A stretch of 64,000 nucleotides of DNA, from positions 124,001 to 188,000 of the forward strand of contig NZ_JAJTSZ010000010.1 of NCBI RefSeq assembly GCF_021440195.1. The letters are read 5' to 3'. This document shows, piece by piece, positions 44,240 through 52,362 of the stretch. Source of the stretch: Dyadobacter sp. CY356 (GTDB lineage: Bacteria; Bacteroidota; Bacteroidia; Cytophagales; Spirosomataceae). The stretch's first letter is position 1; each line of letters starts with the position of its first letter. The position numbers and the translations under genes were made by a program. The notes beneath the pieces were generated by a model. It had not been told where the DNA came from, did no database searches, and worked only from the letters and a program-made list of their open reading frames with translations.

Positions 44240-45739
44240 ATGAAACATTTGCTGTTATGCATGTTGATGTTTTTTGCAGGTTTTTGCTTCGCCCAGAAAA
44301 AAACAGTAACACCGGCACAAATAAAAGAATTTGACAAATACGTGGAGATGGTCAGGAAGCAATGGGAAGTGCCCGGGCTGTCAATAACAGTCGTAAAAGA
44401 TAATCAGGTAATTTTCAAAAAGGGATATGGCGTAAGGGAGCTTGGGAAACCTGAGCTTGTTGACACCCAAACATTATTTGCCTGCGCTTCCACCACTAAA
44501 GCAATGACAGTCGCGATCATGGGTATGCTCGTGGATGAGGGAAAAGTGAAATGGGATGATCCTGCGACAAAATATTTGCCTGAGCTTCAGATGTACGATC
44601 CCTATGTGACGAAGGCAATCACGGTGCGTGATCTGCTCACGCATAATACGGGCATTCCTGGCACCGACTTTTTTACGGGGGCCATGAACATTCCTGTCAA
44701 CGAAATGCTGAAAAGAATGGCGCTTGTGAAACCTATTTATCCGTTTCGCGGTGGTTTTGAATATCAGAATATTATGTATTCGGCGGCAGGTCGGATTATT
44801 GAAAGACTGTCTGGGAAACTTTGGTCGGAGGTAATGCAGGAAAGGATCTTTGACAAACTTGGCATGACGCAAACCGCACCAAAGCGGAAATTGATCAAAT
44901 CGGAAAATGTAACCAAACCGCACTTTAAAGTCAACGATACAATACAGGTGATCGAATATGGAGCGGATAGTGAAATCGGTTCTGCCGGTGCCGTCTGGTC
45001 TTCTGCGGATGATATGAGCAAATGGATTATTTGTATGCTGGACAGCAGCAAGTATGCCGGTGGCCGATTATTAAAACCGGAAACCTGGACTGAAATATTT
45101 AAACCGCAAAGCTTTTTTCCGGAAGATGAGTATCCGACAATGCGTTTGATAAAACCCAACTGGCGAACGTACGGTTTAGGCTGGTATCAACATGATTACA
45201 AAGGCAAAAAAGTCAATTTTCATACGGGTAGTCTTTCTGGATTAACGGCCATAACCGCACAATTGCCTGATGAAAAACTGGGTGTTTATATCTTTGGAAA
45301 TTATGACCACGCAGAAGTCCGTCATGTTTTGATGTATAAAACACTCGACTGGTTTGCTTTGGGTGAAACGCGTGACTGGAATGCGGAATTTAAAACCCTG
45401 TACACAGATATTGCTGAAAAAGGGAAGAAAAGAAAACAGGATTTTGAAGCCAGACGCGTTCAGAATACTTCACCGTCCTTGGCTTTGGAGAAGTATACTG
45501 GGAAGTATACGAGCCCGTTATACGGTGAAGCGAATGTGGCTGTTGATGGAAATAAAATGTCGGTCAATATTAACGATGTCTTAAAAGGAACATTATCTCA
45601 TTTTCATTATGATACTTTCACTGCAACTTTTGATAAGGCCTGGTATGGAAAGGTTATGGCACAATTCACCTTAAATACCAGTGGAAAAGCAGATGTGCTG
45701 ATAGTGGATGGAATGGAATTTCAAAAAAGCGATCTGTAA
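44240..45739 (+). CDS. Class C beta-lactamase-like serine hydrolase with C-terminal DUF3471-type domain
   Basis: 499 residues with a signal peptide (LLLCMLMFFAGFCFAQ). The penicillin-binding-protein-like domain has S84-T-T-K87 and Y180-S-A, plus FHTGSLSG as the KTG equivalent (HTG). Residues from about 420 form a small beta domain like DUF3471. Members act as D-aminopeptidases, esterases or beta-lactamases. The start lies 1 bp after the class A gene stop, and the next gene frame overlaps, so it is mid-operon. Confidence 0.85.
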   Translation: MKHLLLCMLMFFAGFCFAQKKTVTPAQIKEFDKYVEMVRKQWEVPGLSITVVKDNQVIFKKGYGVRELGKPELVDTQTLFACASTTKAMTVAIMGMLVDEGKVKWDDPATKYLPELQMYDPYVTKAITVRDLLTHNTGIPGTDFFTGAMNIPVNEMLKRMALVKPIYPFRGGFEYQNIMYSAAGRIIERLSGKLWSEVMQERIFDKLGMTQTAPKRKLIKSENVTKPHFKVNDTIQVIEYGADSEIGSAGAVWSSADDMSKWIICMLDSSKYAGGRLLKPETWTEIFKPQSFFPEDEYPTMRLIKPNWRTYGLGWYQHDYKGKKVNFHTGSLSGLTAITAQLPDEKLGVYIFGNYDHAEVRHVLMYKTLDWFALGETRDWNAEFKTLYTDIAEKGKKRKQDFEARRVQNTSPSLALEKYTGKYTSPLYGEANVAVDGNKMSVNINDVLKGTLSHFHYDTFTATFDKAWYGKVMAQFTLNTSGKADVLIVDGMEFQKSDL

Positions 45740-45773
45740 GTTGTCAACCCTTAAACCCTTAGTTAAAAACGAT

Positions 45774-47873
45774 ATGATGAAAAAATCACTCCTTTTATTA
45801 TTTCTGGTCATTTTAAGCAAATCGCTCTCCATGGCGCAGGCTTTTAAAATGGAAGATATTATCAGTTATCCGCTGGCTTCGGATTTAACATCCTGTGCTT
45901 CCGGATCCAAAATTGCCTGGACGTATAACGACCAGGGGAAAAGAAATATTTATGTTGCCGAAGGGCCGGAATTTAAGCCTAAAAAGCTCACAGCTTTTGA
46001 TGAAGACAATGGTCAGCAGCTGTCAAGTATTTCCATTTCACCAGATGGTAAATGGGTTGTTTTTGTGAAAGGTGGCGAACACAGCGGCAACCATGACAAC
46101 AGCCTTACGGTAAATCCGTCGTCTTCGGTTACAATGCCAAAAGTTGAAATTCTCAGTATTCCCTTTAAAGGCGGCGATGCGAAAGTACTAGCGGAAGGTG
46201 ACTATCCTGTAATCTCTCCAAAAAGCGACAGACTTGCTTTTGTCAAAGGTGGGCAAATCTGGCAGGTTAGCCAGGATGGTTCACCTGCAGCGAAGATTTT
46301 GTTTGAAAGTAAAGGGACAAACGGCGCAGTGCAATGGTCGCCGGATGGTTCCGGGATGGCCTTTGTCTCCTCCCGTGGCGATCATTCATTTATCGGTATT
46401 TTTGCTGATACCGATAAAACAATACGCTGGATCGCTCCTTCTTTCGCCAAAGATGACTCGCCAAAATGGTCGCCGGACGGTAAGAAAATTACTTTTGTCA
46501 GAAGACCGGCAAGTGGTGGCTTACCGGATTCCATTTTGCCAAGAAAGCATAATCCATGGAATATTTTTGTAGGTGATATAGCAACATCTGCGGCACAAAA
46601 AATCTGGTCGGCTCCTAAAACTTTGAGCGGATCGTATCCCACTACGGATGGAGGTGCTAATTTGATGTGGTCTTCTGCCGGCAGAATTACCTTCAGTTCT
46701 TATCAGGATGGATGGCCACATTTATATTCAATTAAACCGGAAGGTGGTGAAACTTTGCTATTGACGCCGGGCAATTTTATGTGTGAGTATATTGAAATGA
46801 GCCATGATGGAAAATGGCTGGTTTTTGCGGCAAACACAGGTCCGGATGTTCTGGATCTTGACCGGAGACACATTGTAAGAGTTCCCGTGGATATGGCAAA
46901 AATGGAAGTTTTGACACCAGGAAATGGCATCGAGGCATTTCCGGTTATGACAGGTGATGGTACTAATATTGCTTTTATAGGTTCGTCCGCGATACTTCCG
47001 CCACAGCTTGCAGTGATGCCTTTTGGTATAAACCAATCCATAAAAATCCTGGATAAATCTTTGCTCCCGGCCAATTTTCCAACCGGGAAACTGGTTGTTC
47101 CTAAGCAGGTAAAATTCAAGGCGTCGGATGGAACGTTGGTCTACGGACAATTATTCGAACCGGCTGGCGGAGTAGAAAAATCTAAAAAACCTGCTATTGT
47201 ATTTGTACACGGCGGGCCGCCGAGGCAGATGTTACTAGGCTGGCATTATGGTGATTATTACGCCAATACCTATGCGATTAACCAATATCTGGCCAGTCAG
47301 GGTTTTATTGTTCTGGCTGTAAATTACAGATTAGGGATTGGTTATGGCTATGAATTTCATAAGCCGGCCAACGCAGGAAGTAATGGCGGAGCTGAATATC
47401 TGGATGTGAAAGCGGCCGGAGACTGGCTGGCTGCGCGAGCTGACGTGGACAGGAAAAAAATCGGGATTTATGGTGGTTCCTACGGCGGATATCTTACTGC
47501 GATGGCATTGGGGAAAGATTCAAAATTGTTTGCCGCTGGTGTAGACGTGCATGGCGTGCATGACTGGGCATTTGTGAATGAAGGTAGTAAAACGGCTCCC
47601 GACGCTGCACTTGCAGCCAAAGTGGTCTACAAATCTTCGCCCATTGCCTATGTCAATACCTGGACATCGCCGGTTTTGTTTATTCATGGTGATGACGACC
47701 GCAATGTTTATTTTTCCCAAAGCGTAGATTTAGCCAGAAGACTGGAACAAAGAAATATTCCATTTGAACAACTGATCATCCCCGATGACACGCACCATTG
47801 GATGAAGTTTTCAAATCAGGTCAAAGTAGATGAAGCGATCGCTGAATTTCTGATCAGGAAATTGATGAAGTGA
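45774..47873 (+). CDS. Prolyl oligopeptidase-family peptidase (S9, DPP/acylaminoacyl type)
   Basis: 699 residues from the ATG at 45774 (MMKKSLLLLFLVIL), chosen because it begins a signal peptide; the frame is open to 45708 inside the previous gene. The N-terminal ~440 residues are a beta-propeller of PD40/WD40-like blades (SPDGKWVVFVKGG, WSPDGKKITFV). The C-terminal alpha/beta hydrolase has nucleophile motif GGSYGGYLTAM, a later HGDDDRNV (Asp) and DTHHWMK (His). It should trim short peptides in the periplasm. It closes an operon of PLP enzyme and two beta-lactamase-fold hydrolases. Confidence 0.88.
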   Translation: MMKKSLLLLFLVILSKSLSMAQAFKMEDIISYPLASDLTSCASGSKIAWTYNDQGKRNIYVAEGPEFKPKKLTAFDEDNGQQLSSISISPDGKWVVFVKGGEHSGNHDNSLTVNPSSSVTMPKVEILSIPFKGGDAKVLAEGDYPVISPKSDRLAFVKGGQIWQVSQDGSPAAKILFESKGTNGAVQWSPDGSGMAFVSSRGDHSFIGIFADTDKTIRWIAPSFAKDDSPKWSPDGKKITFVRRPASGGLPDSILPRKHNPWNIFVGDIATSAAQKIWSAPKTLSGSYPTTDGGANLMWSSAGRITFSSYQDGWPHLYSIKPEGGETLLLTPGNFMCEYIEMSHDGKWLVFAANTGPDVLDLDRRHIVRVPVDMAKMEVLTPGNGIEAFPVMTGDGTNIAFIGSSAILPPQLAVMPFGINQSIKILDKSLLPANFPTGKLVVPKQVKFKASDGTLVYGQLFEPAGGVEKSKKPAIVFVHGGPPRQMLLGWHYGDYYANTYAINQYLASQGFIVLAVNYRLGIGYGYEFHKPANAGSNGGAEYLDVKAAGDWLAARADVDRKKIGIYGGSYGGYLTAMALGKDSKLFAAGVDVHGVHDWAFVNEGSKTAPDAALAAKVVYKSSPIAYVNTWTSPVLFIHGDDDRNVYFSQSVDLARRLEQRNIPFEQLIIPDDTHHWMKFSNQVKVDEAIAEFLIRKLMK

Positions 47874-47898
47874 GCAGAAATAGAGTGCGGAAATCTTT

Positions 47899-47943
47899 TA
47901 TAACCCGTCGGACGGCTTTTTTCTGCCGTACGACGGGTTATAA
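47899..47943. terminator. Long inverted repeat between convergent genes
   Basis: TTATAACCCGTCG-G-ACGGC pairs with GCCGT-A-CGACGGGTTATAA around a TTTTTTCT loop, one mismatch. It lies between convergent genes and probably terminates both, although the flanking T-runs are weak. Confidence 0.6.
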
Positions 47944-47994
47944 AAAATTGTTTTAAAAGAAAATAAATCAACAGACCGAACAACTTTTCATTCA

Positions 47995-48843
47995 TCACTT
48001 TCCAGCCAAATCCTTGTAAGAAATCAGCTGAATACCTTTCTCTTTAATTGCAGCCTTCACCTTTTCACTCGTAAAAAGATCCGTAACACCTTGCCTGTCT
48101 TCCGCAACATTTTCATAGCCGATGTGTGAAACGGCTTTTAATTCAGCATCATCAAGTCCCGGATGATCAACAAAAATGTAGGTTTTGCCGGATTCCAGTT
48201 TATTCAGCATGGATATGAAACTCTTAACCTTTTCCTCAGACGTTTTGCGCGGACCGTCATAGCTAACATATTTATCTATTTTTGGCTCCGGATCGACTGG
48301 TATTTTGTATTCCTTCGCCAGCTTTCTGGTTAATGCCTTTACTTCTTCGGTAATACCAGCGCAGCCCATATGTGAGGACAAATGACTGATCCGCGGTAAT
48401 TTTTTCAAGGCCATTTCAATCTGTGCACGAAATTCTTTTTCTATATCAGCAAGCTGCCAGTTGTTTTCAATAACCGAACGTTTCGGGTAATTTTTATTGG
48501 GATAAATCATCGGGTGAAAATATCCGTCCTCGTCTTTCAAACTGGCACAGTCTGTCAGTGGACGCCATTTTACATTATCCCATTCGCTTGTAATGGCCAA
48601 ATGAACGCCTACATCAGCGGCAGGATTTTCTTTCAGCATTTTAACAGCTTCCGGAAACCAGGGAGAAGGAACAATGATCTCAATCGAAGTTTGAAAACCT
48701 TCTTTGTAACATTTCAGTAAGGCGATATTTCCGGAGTGGGAATAGCCCATGTCGTCACCTCTGACAACAAGTCTGGCACCTTTTTGTGCGTAGGAAGTAA
48801 TTGCAAAAAGAAAAATTGACAAGAGAGAAAATATTTTTTTCAT
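47995..48843 (-). CDS. YdjC/ChbG-family carbohydrate deacetylase, secreted
   Basis: 282 residues from the ATG at 48843, chosen because it begins the signal peptide MKKIFSLLSIFLFAITSYAQ (the frame extends to 48888). The mature part starts ARLVVRGDDMGYSHSGN, with the metal-binding DD of YdjC-fold deacetylases, followed by VGVHLAITSEW (His ligand) and SHLSSHMGC. Such enzymes remove N-acetyl groups from chito-oligosaccharides or related sugars. The signal peptide places it in the periplasm. It converges with the peptidase operon. Confidence 0.83.
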   Translation of the reverse strand: MKKIFSLLSIFLFAITSYAQKGARLVVRGDDMGYSHSGNIALLKCYKEGFQTSIEIIVPSPWFPEAVKMLKENPAADVGVHLAITSEWDNVKWRPLTDCASLKDEDGYFHPMIYPNKNYPKRSVIENNWQLADIEKEFRAQIEMALKKLPRISHLSSHMGCAGITEEVKALTRKLAKEYKIPVDPEPKIDKYVSYDGPRKTSEEKVKSFISMLNKLESGKTYIFVDHPGLDDAELKAVSHIGYENVAEDRQGVTDLFTSEKVKAAIKEKGIQLISYKDLAGK

Positions 48844-48961
48844 AATGAATGAGCCCGAGTGAGTTACAGATAAAAATATGCTTTTCAATTATTCTATAAA
48901 GTAAAAACCATTCAAAATCTATGCTCTTTTCCCGAAACTAATATAAACCTGATGATCAATA

Positions 48962-49002
48962 AAAAGCAGGTAGCTTCCCGGATAAGGAAACTACCTGCTT
49001 TT
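48962..49002 (-). terminator. Terminator after the DUF4142 gene
   Basis: Seventeen-bp arms (48962-48978 with 48986-49002, core AAAAGCAGGTAG/CTACCTGCTTTT, one mismatch); read on the minus strand it ends in GCTTTTTATT. It lies directly downstream of the DUF4142 stop. Confidence 0.8.
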
Positions 49003-49018
49003 ACGGATCTGGAATGGA

Positions 49019-49612
49019 TTATGCTCCCAATTCTCCTAGAATCCGTTTCGTGATCATAACATGTTCAGAAAAAGTGGCGTGTGCCAAGGTAGCCAGATGT
49101 CTGCCCTGACTTTCAGCAGGATCAGTTTTTCCAGCTGCATGTGTCAAATAATTAGCTGCAAGATCTCTTAAAAAAACATGATTTTCATATTGAGCCTGAA
49201 TGAAAATCTTATCAAATTCAGCTCCTTTTTTGGCCATCTTGATTTTTTCAAGCGTTCCTTTTGCTTTATCATCCATTGCAGGCATAGGTGTTGCAAGATC
49301 TTTAAGTACAGCTGTTACAGACTTGGCTTCTTCCAGTTCAAAACCTGCAAATTCCCGGGCGTTTTTCTGTGTACATTTTGAGACGGCAATTTGGCTTGTT
49401 TGCAGTGATAGTGTTGCCGGTCCAAAAACTTTCATCCTAAATTCTTTATCTGTTGCAGCTGTTGGCGCATCCATAAAAGCAACTTCCATAGCCTCGGCGG
49501 TAAAAGAAGGTAATAATGTGGCTACCAAGGATATACCGGCACTAATTGCCATTGTATCATAAAGTGACTTTCTGAAGAAAGCACGACGAGGTGTTTTTTG
49601 ATTTAAGTTCAT
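49019..49612 (-). CDS. DUF4142 ferritin-like exported protein
   Basis: 197 residues. The N-terminus has RRAFFRKS followed by a hydrophobic segment, a Tat-like signal. The mature part is a helical bundle of the DUF4142 type: AVSKCTQKNAREFAGFELEE and later FDKIFIQAQYENHVFLRDL with several Glu/His that could be metal ligands. DUF4142 proteins are ferritin-like and sometimes linked to stress; function here unknown. Monocistronic, with its own terminator. Confidence 0.75.
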   Translation of the reverse strand: MNLNQKTPRRAFFRKSLYDTMAISAGISLVATLLPSFTAEAMEVAFMDAPTAATDKEFRMKVFGPATLSLQTSQIAVSKCTQKNAREFAGFELEEAKSVTAVLKDLATPMPAMDDKAKGTLEKIKMAKKGAEFDKIFIQAQYENHVFLRDLAANYLTHAAGKTDPAESQGRHLATLAHATFSEHVMITKRILGELGA

Positions 49613-49934
49613 AATGAAGCTGTTTGTTGATGAAGTGAAATTTTTAAATTTGATCTCGCACTGGTTAAATCTATGCCAATCAGCTACTTGTATATTGGCA
49701 CATGATATTAGAATAACTTACAACCTGAAAGAATGTTTAAAGTAAATCGGGATGTTTAAAGTCTCATTTTGGGAAATGAAATGAATGGAATGGCTAATTG
49801 TGATCTGCCGCAATGAAGTCGCATTACTTTTATATGAGATTCAATTTTTTGTTCGGATGATATTTTTGAGAATTATTTTTCACTCCTTCATCCTCAAATT
49901 CCTACTTTTGCCTTTCGATTAAAAAGACTAACAA
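49613..49934. other. 322-bp divergent intergenic region
   Basis: Between the DUF4142 gene and the HAD hydrolase gene; AT-rich, without a recognisable gene. It contains the promoter element at 49903-49910. Confidence 0.4.
49903..49910 (+). promoter_or_regulatory. Candidate -7 element for the HAD gene
   Basis: TACTTTTG followed by C fits the Bacteroidota consensus, 25 bp before the start; identical to the element before the PhoD gene. Confidence 0.45.
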
Positions 49935-50618
49935 ATGGATATTAAAGTAATAGCTTTCGACGCGGACGATACGTTGTGGCTCAATGAACCCTATTTCAGA
50001 AAAACAGAAGAGCAGTTTTGTGAGTTATTAAGTGAATATCTCGAACGCCACGCGCTTGAACGTGCGTTGTTTAAAACCGAGATCGATAATCTCCCTCTTT
50101 ATGGATACGGTGTGAAAGGATTCATGCTTTCCATGATAGAAACGGCCTTGAAGATTTCTGACAAAACGATCAGTCTGGAACATATAGAAAAAATCCTTGA
50201 TTTGGGTAAAAATCTGCTCAACGAGCCCATTGACATTCTGGATGGCGTGGAAGAGGTTTTGGAGAAACTAAAAGGAAAATACAAGTTGGTGGTTGCTACA
50301 AAAGGCGATTTGCTTGATCAGGAGAGAAAATTGAAAAATTCGGGACTGAGCCATTATTTTCATCACATAGAAATCATGTCGGAGAAAGATGATGCAAATT
50401 ATCTGAAACTGATTAAACACCTGGATATCATGCCGGAAAATCTTTTAATGGTTGGCAATTCCCTGAAATCCGATATTCTTCCGGTTTTGAATATTGGCGG
50501 TTATGCTGTGCACGTGCCATATCATATTACCTGGGCGCATGAACAGATCGAGAATACGATTGAAAGTGACAAATTCAAAAGTGTGGAGCATATCCGGGAA
50601 ATTTTGCAGGATCTCTGA
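49935..50618 (+). CDS. HAD-superfamily hydrolase
   Basis: 227 residues, cytoplasmic. Motif I is FDADDTLWLNE (nucleophile Asp in DADDT), motif II is VVATKGD, and the final MVGNSLKSDILPVLNIGG carries the metal-binding acidic residue. A helical cap lies between, as in haloacid-dehalogenase-type phosphatases of small metabolites (phosphoglycolate phosphatase-like). The substrate is unknown. It stands alone. Confidence 0.87.
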   Translation: MDIKVIAFDADDTLWLNEPYFRKTEEQFCELLSEYLERHALERALFKTEIDNLPLYGYGVKGFMLSMIETALKISDKTISLEHIEKILDLGKNLLNEPIDILDGVEEVLEKLKGKYKLVVATKGDLLDQERKLKNSGLSHYFHHIEIMSEKDDANYLKLIKHLDIMPENLLMVGNSLKSDILPVLNIGGYAVHVPYHITWAHEQIENTIESDKFKSVEHIREILQDL

Positions 50619-50741
50619 TCATATCCTTATCCTGTTTTTTGATTGGTTTAATACAGGCACTGTATTTTAAAGCGGTCATTATAATACAGAGAATTCAGTC
50701 GTGTTAGGAATAAAATAGTAATCAGGTCACTTCATCTTTTT

Positions 50742-51569
50742 ATGACAACAAAAATCAAATCACTTGTTTTAGTAGCATTATTAGCTCCGCTTTCTGTGCG
50801 TGCGCAACAGTTGATTACCATGTCAAACAAGTGTTACAAACAAGTTCAGGCAGGAAATCAGCAAAATGATCAGGGGCAATATCAGGAGGCATTAAATACT
50901 TTTACCAAGGTATTAAAGGATTGTTCTGCAAAAGATGCCAAAGAAGAAGGGAACGTTGGTAAAGCAATTGCTTTCAACGGTTTAAAACAGTTTAATGATG
51001 CCATTACTGCGGCAGAAAGCGCAATTAAGGTTAGTAAGCAAACAAATGTAACGGCTTATTATGCAAGAAGTTATGCGCTCAATAATGTTGGGAGAACAGA
51101 AGATGCCAAAGCCGATATTGTTAAAATCACTGAACTTACAAAAAAGAATAAAAATATAAAGGCAAGGGCAACGATGTACGCCCAGCTTTCCCATCTTGAT
51201 TTTCAGCTTAACAAATTGGCGGAAGCCGATACAAATCTTACAAAAGCGATTGAGCTGGATCCTACAAATCCTGCCTTCTTTGTTCAAAAAGGAGATATGA
51301 TGGTCAAGATCAATAACTATGACGATGCGTTCGTGGCGTATGATAAAGTATTGGAACTTGGAAAAAATGACCTTGAAATTTATCAGATCAGAACGGAAGC
51401 AAGACTCAAACAGCTGGAACAGAAATATGTGACTACGGATATCAAGGAGTTGTCAAACAGAATGACGAAACAGGAAAAAAGCAGTTTGTGTGCAGACATG
51501 AAAAAGGCGCTGGATATGGGTCTGCGGAACTTGCAGCTTGACTTGTTATCGGCTTCGATTTGTGAGTAA
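50742..51569 (+). CDS. Exported TPR-repeat protein
   Basis: 275 residues with a signal peptide (LVLVALLAPLSVRAQ). The rest is a series of TPR helices (QGQYQEALNTFTKVL, LAEADTNLTKAIELDPTNPA, NYDDAFVAYDKVLEL). Periplasmic TPR proteins scaffold envelope complexes; the neighbour 27 bp downstream is an OmpA-family lipoprotein, so the pair may bind peptidoglycan together. No more precise role is visible. Confidence 0.8.
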   Translation: MTTKIKSLVLVALLAPLSVRAQQLITMSNKCYKQVQAGNQQNDQGQYQEALNTFTKVLKDCSAKDAKEEGNVGKAIAFNGLKQFNDAITAAESAIKVSKQTNVTAYYARSYALNNVGRTEDAKADIVKITELTKKNKNIKARATMYAQLSHLDFQLNKLAEADTNLTKAIELDPTNPAFFVQKGDMMVKINNYDDAFVAYDKVLELGKNDLEIYQIRTEARLKQLEQKYVTTDIKELSNRMTKQEKSSLCADMKKALDMGLRNLQLDLLSASICE

Positions 51570-51596
51570 TTAATTCAAAAATTAAAAATCAACATT

Positions 51597-52259
51597 GTGA
51601 AAAAAAATAGCATAGTTATATTATTACTAATATTTGCACTGGGATGCAAAAGTTTAAATAATACACAAAAAGGTACCGGAATTGGTGCAGCGGGAGGTGC
51701 CGCAGCCGGTGCTGCCATCGGTGGACTTACAGGAAAGAATAGTGTGATCGGTGCCTTGATAGGAGCAGCTGTGGGTGGATCTGCGGGTTATTTTATTGGT
51801 AAACATATGGACAAGCAAGCCGAAGAATTAAAGCAGGCAATTCCGGATGCCACGGTTGAGCGAGTGGGAGAGGGAATTAATTTAACTTTCAATTCAGGAT
51901 TGCTTTTTAAAATTAATTCTGCCGATCTAAGTGATGATGCAAAGCAGGAACTTAAAAAAGTTGGCGGGATTCTGGCAAAATATGATGATACGCAGATATT
52001 GCTGGAAGGCCATACAGATGATACAGGCTCTGATGATTTAAATATGAAGCTATCAGAACGCCGCGCGGAAGCGGTTTCTTCTTATCTTGAATCAGAGAAC
52101 ATTCCATCATCCAGATTAAAAACAAAGTGGTATGGTGAATCGCAGCCAAAGTTTCCAAATGACAGCGAAGCAAACCGTATAAAAAACCGTAGGGTTGAAA
52201 TTGCAATTTTTGCGGATCAGGAGATGAAGAAGGAAGCTGAGAAGGGAGAATTGAAGTAG
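51597..52259 (+). CDS. OmpA-family lipoprotein with glycine-zipper domain
   Basis: 220 residues with a GTG start, giving a lipoprotein signal ending A-L-G-C. Residues ~25-65 form a glycine zipper (GAAGGAAAGAAIGG, then GALIGAAVGGSAGYFIG) that inserts in or lies on the membrane. The C-terminal half is an OmpA-like peptidoglycan-binding domain: LLEGHTDDTGSDDLNMKLSE with the usual NxxLSxxRA pattern and NRRVEIAI at the end. It anchors the outer membrane to the cell wall. It probably shares a transcript with the TPR gene upstream. Confidence 0.9.
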   Translation: MKKNSIVILLLIFALGCKSLNNTQKGTGIGAAGGAAAGAAIGGLTGKNSVIGALIGAAVGGSAGYFIGKHMDKQAEELKQAIPDATVERVGEGINLTFNSGLLFKINSADLSDDAKQELKKVGGILAKYDDTQILLEGHTDDTGSDDLNMKLSERRAEAVSSYLESENIPSSRLKTKWYGESQPKFPNDSEANRIKNRRVEIAIFADQEMKKEAEKGELK

Positions 52260-52288
52260 GAAAGGTTTCACGCAAAGGTACTAAGTTA

Positions 52289-52336
52289 AAAAACGCAAAG
52301 GGCGCTGAGTTTAAAACTTTGCGCCCTTTGCGTTTT
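52289..52336. terminator. Bidirectional terminator with Bacteroidota CGCAAAGG-type sequence
   Basis: AAAACGCAAAGGGCGC (52289-52304) pairs perfectly with GCGCCCTTTGCGTTTT (52321-52336) between the convergent OmpA and RND genes. The flanking CACGCAAAGG at 52270 belongs to a short-repeat style common in Bacteroidota intergenic regions (from memory). Confidence 0.75.
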
Positions 52337-52362
52337 AACATTCCTGCTTTACGTAAAACCTC

